Shown piece after piece: positions 48,462 to 59,011 of a stretch of 64,000 nucleotides of DNA (within the stretch, counting starts at the first letter, position 1; each line of letters begins with the position of its first letter). Both the position numbers and the translations under genes were made by a program. The notes under the pieces were generated by a model that did not search any database, had not been told where the DNA came from, and was given only the letters and a program-made list of their open reading frames with translations. This DNA comes from Neurospora tetrasperma FGSC 2508 (taxonomy: Eukaryota > Ascomycota > Sordariomycetes > Sordariales > Sordariaceae): NCBI RefSeq assembly GCF_000213175.1, contig NW_009799179.1, positions 5,677,658-5,741,657 on the forward strand, given 5' to 3'.

Positions 48462-48793
48462 CTACATGAGAACCTGGAAGAGTCCGTCCCATTGAAAGCG
48501 CGGCTCGTACTTCCCAAGGCTGTCGCTTAACTAATGCATCTTAAAAATCGATCCGTCGTCATGCCCAGTGTGTTCTTCGCAGGCGTATTCCTCGCCACGC
48601 CACATACATGATATGTTTGAATCCACTGCTTCCTCTGTCCTATTATTCCATCTGCAGTCCAGACTTTACCTTTCTAATTCATCATGATTCGTACATCGAA
48701 TTATTCAAGTGTCTCTCAGGCATGTCCAACTCGTTAGCTCCACCAGCAAAGGGCACTGGATCATCTCGAGGTTCTTCGTAACACAAAGGCACC
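48462..48793. other. Convergent spacer
   Basis: This 0.33-kb interval lies between the CVNH gene and the 3' end of nup84. I see nothing further in it. Confidence 0.6.
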
Positions 48794-51700
48794 CTATTGT
48801 GGCTTGACAGACCAAAGCTCCCGAGACCAACCATGCTCCCTGATCTTCTTCGTCTCCTTAGAGATGGCCTTCTTTTCGCTCGCGAAGATAGCGAGCGCTT
48901 TACTACAAGAGGCAAATGCTTCCACAAGCTCCTTTATCCTGCCAGATTTGACGAATTCCTGAGATACGGCTGAGGCTTTCTCAGCGACAACCGCAGCCAG
49001 CTCCATGCACTCGAGCAAGTAGTCGCGCGAGAGGGTAGCGCCGGCAAAATGTAAAGAGCTAACGAGGGCCAGAACGGTTTCTGGGATGTAGGCCTCACGA
49101 AGAGCTTGGAAGTCGGGGTCGGCTAATACGAACACATGTTAGACGAAATTCCACCCAAGGATGGGAAATACGCGAGTGAACTTACGCTGAATGGTTTCCA
49201 GCAACCACCCCTTAAGGACTGGTTGCATGTATGCTTTGGCCGCGCGGACTTCCTTGTTCGTATGCTGCCACAGTTCGCGGGAATTGGTGCTGTCCCTAAT
49301 GCGATTCAGTCAGTCGTGAACGTCGACTCGTTGTGTCTGGAATTACTCACTCCCTAGCGAGACCTGCCAAAGAGGACAAAGTCTCCATCGAGTCCAAAGC
49401 CTTGACAAGGCACTCGAGCTCCCACATGTTTCGTACTTGTGTGATCACTGCCTCCTTGTCACCGGCGTACAACGCAAGCAACTCCTCTGGAAGCTCACTC
49501 GCGGCGAAGTCGGCAAACCATTCAACACTACCATCGTCCCCCTCTCCCCCGACCAGGATCCCGGTCTTCCGCCGGATGATCTCCCGGCCTGGCACCCTCT
49601 GAGAAAGAGCACGGGCGGCGCGCAAGCGTGTGCGTTCTTGAGAAAGTTAGCAGGCTGCTGCAAGACAGAGAATAGCAATATTGTAAGAATACTCACTTAA
49701 GAAATACTTGTAGGCCCTGATGACATATGTGCATGTTTCCACGAACAAATCATCGACCAGCATGAGCCATTCCAGAGAGCAGATGATATGTCCCTCTTCT
49801 TGATCGAATTCTTCTGCCTCGTCGTCACCAAAAAAATCTGGCTTCACTATGCGGCCGTACTTTAGTGTCGCCGGGCCGTCCTCCAGGACCTTGAACTTCC
49901 CCTTTGCCTCACAGGGCTGTAGAAGGTCGTGAACATCGCTGAGGAAAATCTCGGGCTGCCTCTTGACAAACTCCGAGACACTGATGCCTAGTCTATTCAT
50001 AATGGAAATCTGCACCCTCCGTGCACCGTTGTCGAGAATGTGGATAAGATTTCGGCTGAGCGCCTCGTATACGCGCTGCCCATGTAGCTTGGAGCAATAA
50101 AGTGGTATCATCTGCTCCAGATTGGCGAGGCGGAGGAAGCTGATATAGGCTGCGATAATGTTCTCCATGGCCTCTTGATGGGCATCGGAAATGGTACGGG
50201 TCTCGCTGAGCCTGTTGAGAGTAGTGAAGATGATGAGAACGTGACTGAGCACACGAAGGCTGTTGTGGTCCGACAGATTGAAATATTTAGGGTGAGTAAG
50301 GTCATCTGGGACTTGCAGATCAACTGGAGGTATCAAGTTGGACTTCGATCGTTGATTTGCGTGCTTCGCCAGGACGAGTCCCTGATTAGTCAAATAACGG
50401 CCAAGTTCATGCGCAATAATGGCACCCTGTAGTGCCTTGGATGGCCTTGTAGCTTCGTTGCTCGTCCTCAAATCTGTCTCGAGTAAGGTGACGAGCCTCT
50501 TGCCGACCGAATGCGGATCCCCGTGGTGCAAAACAGCGTTGAAAGCAGGGAACTGTTGGGCGATCCTAGCGGCCTCATCTCCACCGTGCTTGACCAGATA
50601 CGAGTCGAACCGTGTTCGAAGTAGAGCGTTGTAGTGAGCAAATAGCAGGTCATCCCACGTCTCGCACACCTTCTCTACACTCGCGATATCACCGGCCAGC
50701 AGGCCATAGACCGCCCGGTCGTAGTCACTAGTTCCGCCATCCCGAGCGGTAGAGAAGCACATCCGCCTCCATAGAACGAGCGAACGCGGGTCAAAGTCCG
50801 GCTGGTCCTCGTCTTCTGGGTTCGCAAGCGGTAGGGGCGTAAGAGACGCAGCTCTCCATAGCTCCGTCCTCATAGAACACCATTCTCGAATCTCAGCCAT
50901 TGAAAAGCCACGACGTAGCATCTCAAAGCAGCCCAACCAAATGGCGCGCTCGAAAAAGTCGTCCTGGGTTTCCAATTTGCGAGCCTGCCGTGTGATAGCA
51001 TCGGGATCGAGCTGGGTGACAAGCGTGTTGGAGCTGAGATGTGATTCGGCAAAGCCAAATGCCCTTGGGTCAAGCGATCCTTGGTACCCGTTCACGCTCT
51101 TCTGCAGCTTGATCTTGGTGCGAGTATGAAGCCAGCCATGGGCAAGAATGTCACCCCTCTCTGCGCTCTCCTGAAGGTGGCTCACAACGTCGTCTACTGG
51201 CGGTCCCTGGCTTGCACTGCTCTGAAGCCACTCTAGCACGACCTTTTGTTCCCTTGCCAAAGAGTCAGACAGCATGAAATCGTTCCACCATTGGTTCCGT
51301 GACTGTAAGGATGGTTTTATGTGTTGTTTCAACTGAGATGTTTCGTCCTGGCCATATTCCAGGGGCAGCATGCGCCGAAGAAGATCCCAAGTTTGCGCCT
51401 CCTCTTCTGCCTTCCGATATCCTTCGTCAAAGTTTACGGCGAGGTCATCAATTTCATTATCGTCGATGTCCATCTCATTTTCGCGAAGGGTGAGTGTGCG
51501 TGGCTGACGCTCGCGAAGTCGATCCGCCCTTTTCCTCGAGTATGCATGGTAAGAGTCGATAAGCTGGAAGACCTGGGCGCGCTTCTCTTTTGTGGTTCCT
51601 CTGAGATCGGTGAGGTGGCGGTCTAGCTCTCCCGAAAAAAACTCGACTTCATCGCCGGCTCGGATGACGGTTTGCCGGTATGATGACGGCTGTTGGGCCA

Positions 51701-51939
51701 TGGGGGGAGGTATAAGTCCTGGATGCGCATGTAGTGTTAGCAGCTAGCTGTTCTTAGGGCATTCGAAGCTCCACGATGATCGAACCTAGATCTGGGCTTT
51801 CGCTTTTCGAGGCAAATGAAAAGCTCGCGTCTGAGGTAACAGAAGGGTCCTGCAGCAACTGCGTATCAGAAGAAATGAACACTGCCGTGCGGCGTCGGCG
51901 TATCGAAGGATTGATGTTGCTCACAACTGTGGGTGCCAT
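48794..51939 (-). CDS. nup84: Nucleoporin Nup84/Nup107
   Basis: Five exons: 51939-51786, 51718-49697, 49636-49351, 49295-49186 and 49122-48794, giving 966 residues. It is a scaffold of the Y-shaped Nup84 (Nup107-160) complex of the nuclear pore. The sequence is almost wholly alpha-helical. Recognisable stretches are RNQWWNDFMLSDSLAREQKV, GDILAHGWLHTRTK, DDFFERAIWLGCFEMLRRG and, near the C-terminus, YMQPVLKGWLLETIQ. Introns 2-4 (60, 55, 63 nt) have strong signals. The first exon (MAPTVVSNINPSIRRRRTAV) is joined through a weaker GTTCGA donor with a GCTAAC branch site. If that is wrong, the protein would start at the ATG at 51701 (909 residues). Family assignment rests on overall helical pattern and length as well as these stretches. 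Confidence 0.87.
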
Positions 51940-52758
51940 GTTCGCCCTTGGTCGTTTCCGTATACACGAGGTTCAAATGGGGGTAGATCGATTGGCGTGA
52001 TGCTGTGATGACTGTTTGGTAGGCGCGTCGCGGGTTCTTGGTAGGGGACGGCAGACGCTACTGTCTTTCAATCGCATTCCATGCTGTGCTTTGTCCACTT
52101 GTTCGTTGAAAGCTCCTTCCAGAAAGACAGACCGGTTGCTGGGCAAGATGACGTCCCACTCTCGGGGACTGAGATCGAGATCAATGTTGGGGTCGTGTCT
52201 ACAAGGCGTAATGGGAGCACAAGGTAGCTTTCGTGTTGTGTAGCGAAAAGGTCTAAGTGTGGTTCTACACACGCCCAAGTATGGAAAGGTAATTCATGTT
52301 GTAATAATTCACGTTGACGAATTTCCAATCACACGTCGAAGCTCCAGCTGCCGCTAGCAACTCGCTTGCCGTCCGCACGACGCGTTCCATGCGGCTCAAA
52401 AAGCCGGACTGGGATCTGCGGCCGGCAGAATATGGGTCCCTGGGCGAAGACCTATGAACCCCACCCAAATTTCAAGCCCCTCCACCTGTGTGAGAAATTG
52501 ATACAAAAAGCGACGGACCCCAAAAACTTCTTTGGTATTTTCTTCTTCTTTTTTTTTTTCCTTACAATGTCCACGGCATTCCTATTAGAGTCTCGGAACA
52601 AGACCATCATTTCTTGTTCAGGCCCATGAGGTCTCTTGCGTGCTCAAGGATCGCCCAGAGGAATACTGCACTTTCCGTTTAAGTTACCTAACACCTTCAC
52701 GGGCGTTTAGGTGGACATATCTGGACAAGTGATACATTTCGACTCCTCTTGTTTTCCT
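51940..52758. other. Spacer, no supported gene
   Basis: This 0.8-kb region is the promoter side of nup84 and the 3' side of cmc4. It contains a T-rich run at 52541-52560. Small open frames on both strands have no recognisable content. Confidence 0.5.
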
Positions 52759-53240
52759 TCATGTAGCCTTCTTTGTCTGTTCCATCTTGAGCCGTAGCAG
52801 GCTCGCTTTGGGGCAGCTAACTGTTGACGCGCTTTCGCCGTTCTTTTCGTAAAACGCGTTGCAACACTCGTAGAGTGCGTCTATCTGTTTCTGGCATTTG
52901 CTCTCATCAAATCCGTTTCTGGTCAGGCAATCTGCGGCGTGAAGTGAGGTCAGCAAACTGCGAGTTCTGAACGACACAGGAGTCAAGCTGGTCATCCTCA
53001 CTTTGTATCGCGCACTGCAGGCACAAAAGAACCGCATGTCAGCACACCACGCGTGCAAGCCGTAACAAAAGAACAAGGGAAGCATGGAACACACCGCGCG
53101 TGGATGGCATGGCGGATTGGCTGCGAGGTCGTCTTGCAATGTCTAACAAAGCAACATGAACGGTCAGCAGTGCCTCAGGGGAGAGCCGAGACATTCTGTA
53201 AGGGGAGACCTGAAGCTGGTACTGCGCCTAAACCCACCAT
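52759..53240 (-). CDS. cmc4: Cmc4-like twin-cysteine mitochondrial intermembrane space protein
   Basis: Four exons: 53240-53238 (tentative, the ATG alone), 53142-53095, 53014-53002 (13 nt) and 52931-52759, giving 78 residues. Introns are 95, 80 and 70 nt. The joined product starts MTLQDDLAANPPCHPRACAI and continues QNCLTRNGFDESKC, ALYECCNAFYEKNG and a basic C-terminus SLLRLKMEQTKKAT, matching yeast Cmc4 in cysteine spacing and in the LLxLKM end. Cmc4 is imported through the Mia40 disulfide relay. Both later introns have GCTGAC branch sites, and removing them is required to place CAIQNC in frame. The first exon is inferred because no in-frame ATG exists downstream of 53142 before the conserved part; GTGGGT would be its donor. 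Confidence 0.85.
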
Positions 53241-54449
53241 GGTATCGAAATTTGAACAGTCGAGAACTCCGTCTAGTTGGAAGCTGGATCGTGAAGAAGT
53301 CAAGAACTGGTAGTTACCCTTCTTTGCTCAGGTGTCTATAAAGTGGAAGGTAAAAGCCAGAGCTTCGAGTGGGACTCTACGCTCGAGGATCTCCCTCCTG
53401 CAAGTTTGGAATCCCCACAACCTAAACAATCCCGGTGCTTCGGTACCCCATTCTCCAGTCCAGTTGCCGCGCCTATCAGTAAAGGAAACGGAGGGATGAT
53501 GTCAGGAACTCTCCGGATCGAAAACACTTATCGGTGACCACCAATGCGTCAATCTATCTGTACTATTCTTCTACCAGCCTCACTACAGCCTAACGCTGGA
53601 ACAGGCAATTAACCGCGGACTAGGACTACAAGGAACTGTTCATTACTATAGGGCTTGTGCGAGGCAAGGTCGGGTGGTCTGCAAAGATGAGCGAAAGATT
53701 GGTATTCGAATGGTTGACCTGGAATTAGTGCCAAGTGGTGGACAGTGAAATACTTGGGCACCTAGTTATGTGGGCTTGCAATTCGGTGTATGAACACCTT
53801 CACGAATTGGCCTTCCTCGGCCCTTTCGTCTTATGTTCACCTTTTGGATCAGGCACGGGTATTATACGCATGTGCCGCATTTCAGTAGAGCCTTAAGGAG
53901 CGCAACTTAGCACAAAAGTTGGCCAGGTCGAGAGGAGGCATCAAGGTTTCGTACAAATATTGGTGTTTCAAGGCTGGCCCCACCTGAACTTTGCGTCTGC
54001 TGCAGTCTTACAAACCGCCGCCCTCCAGCCGTCGTTTACTGCATTCGCCGCAACCACGCTTCCACCTCAAAAGCACGACTTGACCCGGTGCACCTCGCCT
54101 TCCACTTCTCTGAATTCTCACGGACCTACTTGACTCGACGCTTCCCAAGACCAGAAGTCTGCCACAGCATATTTCAATACACCTATCTACTGCAGTAAGA
54201 CAATCCGCTTCTCCTCTCGAATTTTGCTGTCCCTTCACCGATTTCTGCTCCATCTCGTTGTGCGACAACACAGGCAGGACGAGACTCTCCGGCGCGTTGA
54301 CACGCGCGCAATCTCTGACTTCCATCGCAGCCTGGAGATCTAGCATTTCCGAACATTGACACTTCAAACTCGGCCCTTCCAGTTTTCATTGACGAAATCT
54401 CTTTGCGACTAGACTTCTGCCTAGCATCTCCAACTCCCAAGTCATCAAC
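53241..54449. other. Divergent promoter region between cmc4 and SUMO
   Basis: This 1.2-kb region upstream of two divergent genes shows no supported gene. The long 5' side of the SUMO gene (about 53990-54449) is pyrimidine-rich, as in a leader. Confidence 0.55.
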
Positions 54450-54881
54450 ATGGCGGACAACGCTGAGAACGGAAGTGGAAACGCTGGCTCCGATGCCGCC
54501 GCCCCCGCCGTCGAGCACCTTAATATCAAGGTGACGGATAACAACAACGAGGTCTTTTTCAAGATCAAGCGCAGCACCAAGCTCGAGAAGCTCATGACGG
54601 CGTTCTGCGAGCGCCAGGGCAAGACGCTGGCTTCGGTTAGGTTCCTCTTCGAGGGTCAGCGCGTACAGCCCACGGACACCCCGGACACTGTAAGTAAAAT
54701 CTGGCATGCACCTAACATCTGTGGTGATGTTGCTGCTAGCCCGGGAACACCATGGTAGACGAAGCACCCAAGCACGCCAGAAATATGTTTGCTAACCAGG
54801 TCTATTGCTACCATAATATAGCTCGAGATGCAGGACGGTGATTGCCTGGAAGTTCACCAAGAGCAGGTCGGCGGCTGGTAG
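54450..54881 (+). CDS. smt3: SUMO (Smt3) precursor
   Basis: Exons 54450-54689 and 54822-54881 (132-nt intron, GTAAGT donor, GCTAAC branch site) give 99 residues. A flexible acidic N-terminus (MADNAENGSGNAGSDAAAPA) is followed by the ubiquitin fold: HLNIKVTDNNNEVFFKIK, STKLEKLMTAFCERQGK, VRFLFEGQRVQPTDTPDTLE and MQDGDCLEVHQEQVGG. The precursor ends Gly-Gly-Trp, so a Ulp1-type protease needs to remove only one residue to expose the Gly-Gly that is attached to lysines of target proteins. The single intron falls just before LEMQDGD. Confidence 0.97.
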
Positions 54882-55158
54882 ATAAAAGGCGATCCTTTAC
54901 TACAACTACAAGGAGATGGGAGAGAAAAAAAAAAGGCAAAAAAATACAAAAAGACAAAATTATAACCGGCCATATGCATAGTAGCAAGCGGGACGACAAC
55001 CGGCGACTTGATCACCAGAAGATAGCTCGCGAGTGGTATCCGATTCTATAACAGGACAGGGACTGGGTGGGAGTTTCGGAATGTGATAGCAGGATTGGAC
55101 ACGGGGTTACGGAGAACATCACAGCTTTTGCCATTGTCACTGGACGCACGCACTTTTT

Positions 55159-55680
55159 CTACTTTTTGTTCCTATTCGTCGCATAGGTGATGCCTAGGAG
55201 AACCGGAGTTCGGAGGGTGCTATCATTGGGGTCATAGGGCGGAGGGGTATCGAGGAACATCGATTTGATTCTATTTATACCATACTTTGACAGGACGCCA
55301 ACTGGCTTTGCCGGCATCTTATCTTCTGTTTGAAGCGTAAACACGGCATCTTTCCAAAAGGCATTCTGCCTCCTTTCTTCCCCCCTTTTCCACTCCCAGA
55401 TGTTGTAACAATACTGCGAATGCTCGTTTATGATGCCATGCACATTCTCGAGCGCTGTCGAGTGTTTATTATCCCAGGAATTCAAGGACTCACATTGTTG
55501 TATCTGTTCCCGCTCAGCCAGTGAACCCATTGCAGTGACATATTCGTAGACAGAGCTTTTACTCTCCTCTACCATCATCTCCAATTTGCCCAGCTTCAAT
55601 CGTCGTTCCCGAGCGCTGTGGGATATCGTCAACTCCTTGCTTATCTTCCAAGGCTGATTTAACCATGACGTCCATAATGC
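55159..55680 (-). CDS. Uncertain exon of an unrecognised protein
   Basis: A minus-strand frame of about 173 codons is bounded upstream by CTGATAG, which could serve as a splice acceptor, and ends with TAA-type termination at 55159. The conceptual product has protein-like charge patterns (SHSARERRLKLGKLEMMVEE, WEWKRGEERRQNAFWKD, LDTPPPYDPND) and several Trp residues. There is no ATG near the start, so it would be the last exon of a spliced gene whose 5' part I cannot place, or a decayed gene. It converges on the SUMO gene. No family is recognised. Confidence 0.3.
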   Translation of the reverse strand, partial: ALWTSWLNQPWKISKELTISHSARERRLKLGKLEMMVEESKSSVYEYVTAMGSLAEREQIQQCESLNSWDNKHSTALENVHGIINEHSQYCYNIWEWKRGEERRQNAFWKDAVFTLQTEDKMPAKPVGVLSKYGINRIKSMFLDTPPPYDPNDSTLRTPVLLGITYATNRNKK

Positions 55681-56006
55681 CTATCAGGTAGGCTACGCTG
55701 ACAAGTCCAAGGCAACCCCGAATAACCACATTATGACATCCTAGTTTCGTGTGTTGATGTGTTATTATTATGATATTGTTTGTATCTCGATACTCGTACA
55801 TATGAACCCCTTAACACTATTGAGTAAAAGAAAATGTAGAGCAACATCCTGATTCCAATGCTATGCAGAAGAAAAAAAAAAGGACGAAAGAAAGAAACAC
55901 CCTTACAATGCTTTGACCTTTGCCCCTATATCCCTATACTCTGTCCTGGACTCTTCTTTGTGTCCGTCATTGGGAAAAGTGGAAGAACCCATCCACTTCC
56001 GTATGC
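55681..56006. other. Spacer
   Basis: This 0.33-kb A/T-rich interval lies before the 3' end of the LIM gene. Nothing is recognised in it. Confidence 0.5.
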
Positions 56007-57153
56007 CTATGCTTTTAACTCCCTCTCCATGCATCCAGTACAAAGAACAACCATCTCACCCGGCACCGTGCCGGCCCTCCCTTCCCTAGGGAATATCTGT
56101 CCATCATCGAACCCGCCGCCGCAGTCGGCACAGCGGAAACACTCATCGTGCCACTCGCCGCCAAGCGCCCTAATGTACTGTCCGATGACGGCCTTCCGGC
56201 ACTTGCGACATTTGGGCGCCCTGCGCTCGGTGCGCTTTGTCTGGCACGACACGCACCACGCATAACCGTCCTTTTCGATATGCGTCATGCCGCGCTCAAA
56301 TGGGTCCCCGCACTCGGCGCAGAAGAAGTGGCCAAAGTGCCAGTGGTGGCCCAGTGCCACCACGTGCTCGCCCATAATGGGCGTCGTGCAGTGCTTGCAC
56401 CGCGGCGCGAACAGTTCGTGCCAGTCCAAGTGGCAGTAGAACCGGAGACGCGCGTCACCGTCCTCGGCCATGGTCTGGCCCGGCGTTTCGGGGAAATGTT
56501 CGCCTGCGGTCCGCCGGGCGATGCGCTCGAGCCGCGCCGCCCGGTGCTCATCCGGTTCTGGAGAGATCTCGAGCGCCTCGAGCGACGTGCCGCATGAGTA
56601 GCATGTGAAGCACTGCGGATGGAAGCGCTCCGTCATCCCAGCCAGCGAGACGAAGCGGCCTTCAATGAAGTCGCCGCACTCGTGGCAGCGAGCCGTGGCG
56701 CGGCTGCCTGCTGGTTTGGGCGCCGGTGACCAGTGGCTGCGTGGCCGAGCTGGCATATGTCGACCTACGGCTCCCGGGGTGGGGAGCGGGCGTCGAGAGC
56801 TGCTGCTGTTGGAGGTGCTGGATTTATCGTCTGGCGTCACGATTACTGGAATGCTAGGTCCATCATCGTGAGATCCGCCTGGGAGGACAATCTGAGGGAT
56901 GTTAGATCGTGATGATGAAGCTGACTCCGAGACAGTGATGGAGGGAACAGATATTGAGGGGATAGAAGATGAAGGAGGCGGTGGATTTATTTGAATACTG
57001 GGTGGGGTTGGGACTGGGAGTGGGCGTCTTGTTGGCGACGAAGACGACGGTGGGGTTGAAAAACCATTCGAAACAGGGATAACAGGGACGTTCGGCGTCG
57101 AGCCCGGCTGCTGTCGTGGTCGCTGGGGTTGCTGTGGGAGTGCTCGCTGCTGC

Positions 57154-57241
<88 letters not shown>

Positions 57242-59011
57242 GGTGGTGTTGCGTTTGCTGCGGCTCTTCTTGGGGTTGCTGCGACTGCTGGCTGCGGAAA
57301 CGTCCAGGGACGAGTGGCGTCGAGCGGTCGTCACTCTTGCCGAATCTCGACGGTCCTTCTGGCGTGTCATCAGCAGCCTCATCAGGAGCTTTCCATTGTC
57401 TGTCAAAGCTTACGATGGGTCGACCGGGATTGTCACTGACGGCAGACGGCGTAGGTAGCTTGACGCTGCGGTCTTTCAGCTTCATGCTTGTGGCTTGCCG
57501 TATCTCATCGCTGCGGATTTCCATGCCGTGCTTTCGAGGAACCTCTTCCTGCACCGGTTTCTTTCTTTCCCAAGGCAAAGCGGGGCGTACGTTGGTGGTG
57601 TACTGAGGGTTGCGGGATTGGGTGACAGGATTACGGTGAATCTCATACTTTTCGTACCTAGATCCGTCTTTGGGAGGGGACGAGGCAACGCCATCCGCTG
57701 CCGGGGACGTTTCAGGGGCAAACTGTACGCGATTCAGGGGGTTCTTGGGTTTCGCTCCCAGTTGCTCAGGAGTCCTGATTTGTGCAAAGTTATCCAGGCT
57801 AGAAGAAGATGACCGCGCTTCTGATTCCTCCGAAATCTTGTCACCTGGGAACGGCTTCTGGGGCTCACCAAATATGTCCTTCTTCGAACCACTCCGTAGG
57901 TAACCGCTACTACCTGAAAAGGTGCTGTACGACTTGGAGTTACCCGATTCTGGGGAGCCATCTCGCACACGCTCATGGCTCGCCCTAGGTGTCCCCGGCA
58001 GCCTGAAAGACAGCGGGCGAGCTGAAGCTGGCGATACTGGGCTTCGACTTGACCCTTGTCCTTCTTCGCCATCCGTCGAACTTCCCGACATTGAGTACGT
58101 GCTAGTATCTCTGGCTAGACCAGTGGGGGCCACATCGCTGCCGTATTTGACGCTGGCTGTGCGGGCATGGGCGTAGCTGTCTTTGCGCAAGTGAGGCTTA
58201 TACCGATATGGGGTGCCTGGCTCGGGCGGTCTCTCTTTCCCGGGGTTTTCGTGTTGCCATACTAACTCAGCTGCCTCGGCCAGCGCGGCTTCGTAGAGAC
58301 GCCTTTCCTCCTCGGTTTGCTCCGGAGCCTCATCGTTCCCAGAGCCGGGGCCGACATCCGGCCTAATTAGCGGGCCACCACTGGCGTTCTTGCTGTGTCC
58401 CTTTAGATCCATGTCCTCCATAGCCTTGCGCAAAGAAACAGCCTCCTCCTTTTCCATCCATCTCTGACCGCGTTCGATATAGGTAGCAGAAGGTACCACC
58501 TCTGATGGCTTCAAGAGCCGGGCTGGACGGTCTGGGTAGTAATCTCTACCTCGGGTCACGTTCGAGTACTTGGAGCCAACGCTGGCGGTCACGGAGCTGC
58601 GGCCAGGAGACAGCTCGGTTGGGCTGGATGCATTGTTCGCTTCTGAAGTGCCATTTTGGATGGGAGAGGAGGCGGTCTCGGAGAGGCGAGGGGCTTGTGT
58701 GAAAGATGACCGGCTGCTAGGCGAGGGACTGGCAGCAGTAGTACAAGAAGTATCGCGCTTCGAAGCGGGCAGTGGACGTGCACCACCAGGCCTGTTAAGT
58801 CGACTGGCGCGTAGATCTTTAAGATATGCGGCTGGATGGTGTTTGTGTTAGTGCGAGACAGGCCATCAAACACGTCCACACCCCCACCTAGCACCTAGGA
58901 GATAGTCGGGAAGAACGGCGTACCAAATTGCTCGCTGCTCATATAAGAAGGCGACGGCGGAGTGGCCTTTTTGGGCGAAGCACGCTCGCTCGAGTTACTC
59001 CGGGCAAACAT
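56007..59011 (-). CDS. Three-LIM-domain protein with poly-Gln tract (paxillin-like)
   Basis: Exons 59011-58924 and 58831-56007 (92-nt intron with CACTAAC branch site) give 970 residues. The N-terminal ~650 residues are disordered, Ser/Pro-rich and basic, starting MFARSNSSERASPKKATPPS, with a 32-Gln run at about 530-560. The C-terminus has three consecutive LIM zinc-binding units: CHECGDFIEGRF...CYSC, CKHCTTPIMGEHVV...CAEC and CRKCRKAVIGQYIRALGG...CADC, ending with CTGC. LIM domains bind proteins. Fungal members with this layout (for example Pxl1) act at sites of polarised growth and the septum, so a cortical or septal role is plausible but not shown. The first LIM carries a long insertion between its two zinc sites. 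Confidence 0.88.
57147..57242 (-). repeat. CAA/CAG trinucleotide tract encoding 32 Gln
   Basis: Thirty-two consecutive Gln codons, nearly all CAA, interrupted by CAG only at the 3' side. It lies inside the disordered part of the LIM protein and is likely hypervariable. Confidence 0.95.

Noticed and set aside
57116-57458. Poly-Val and poly-Leu frames on the plus strand
   Set aside because: They are other readings of the CAA repeat that encodes Gln in the LIM protein.
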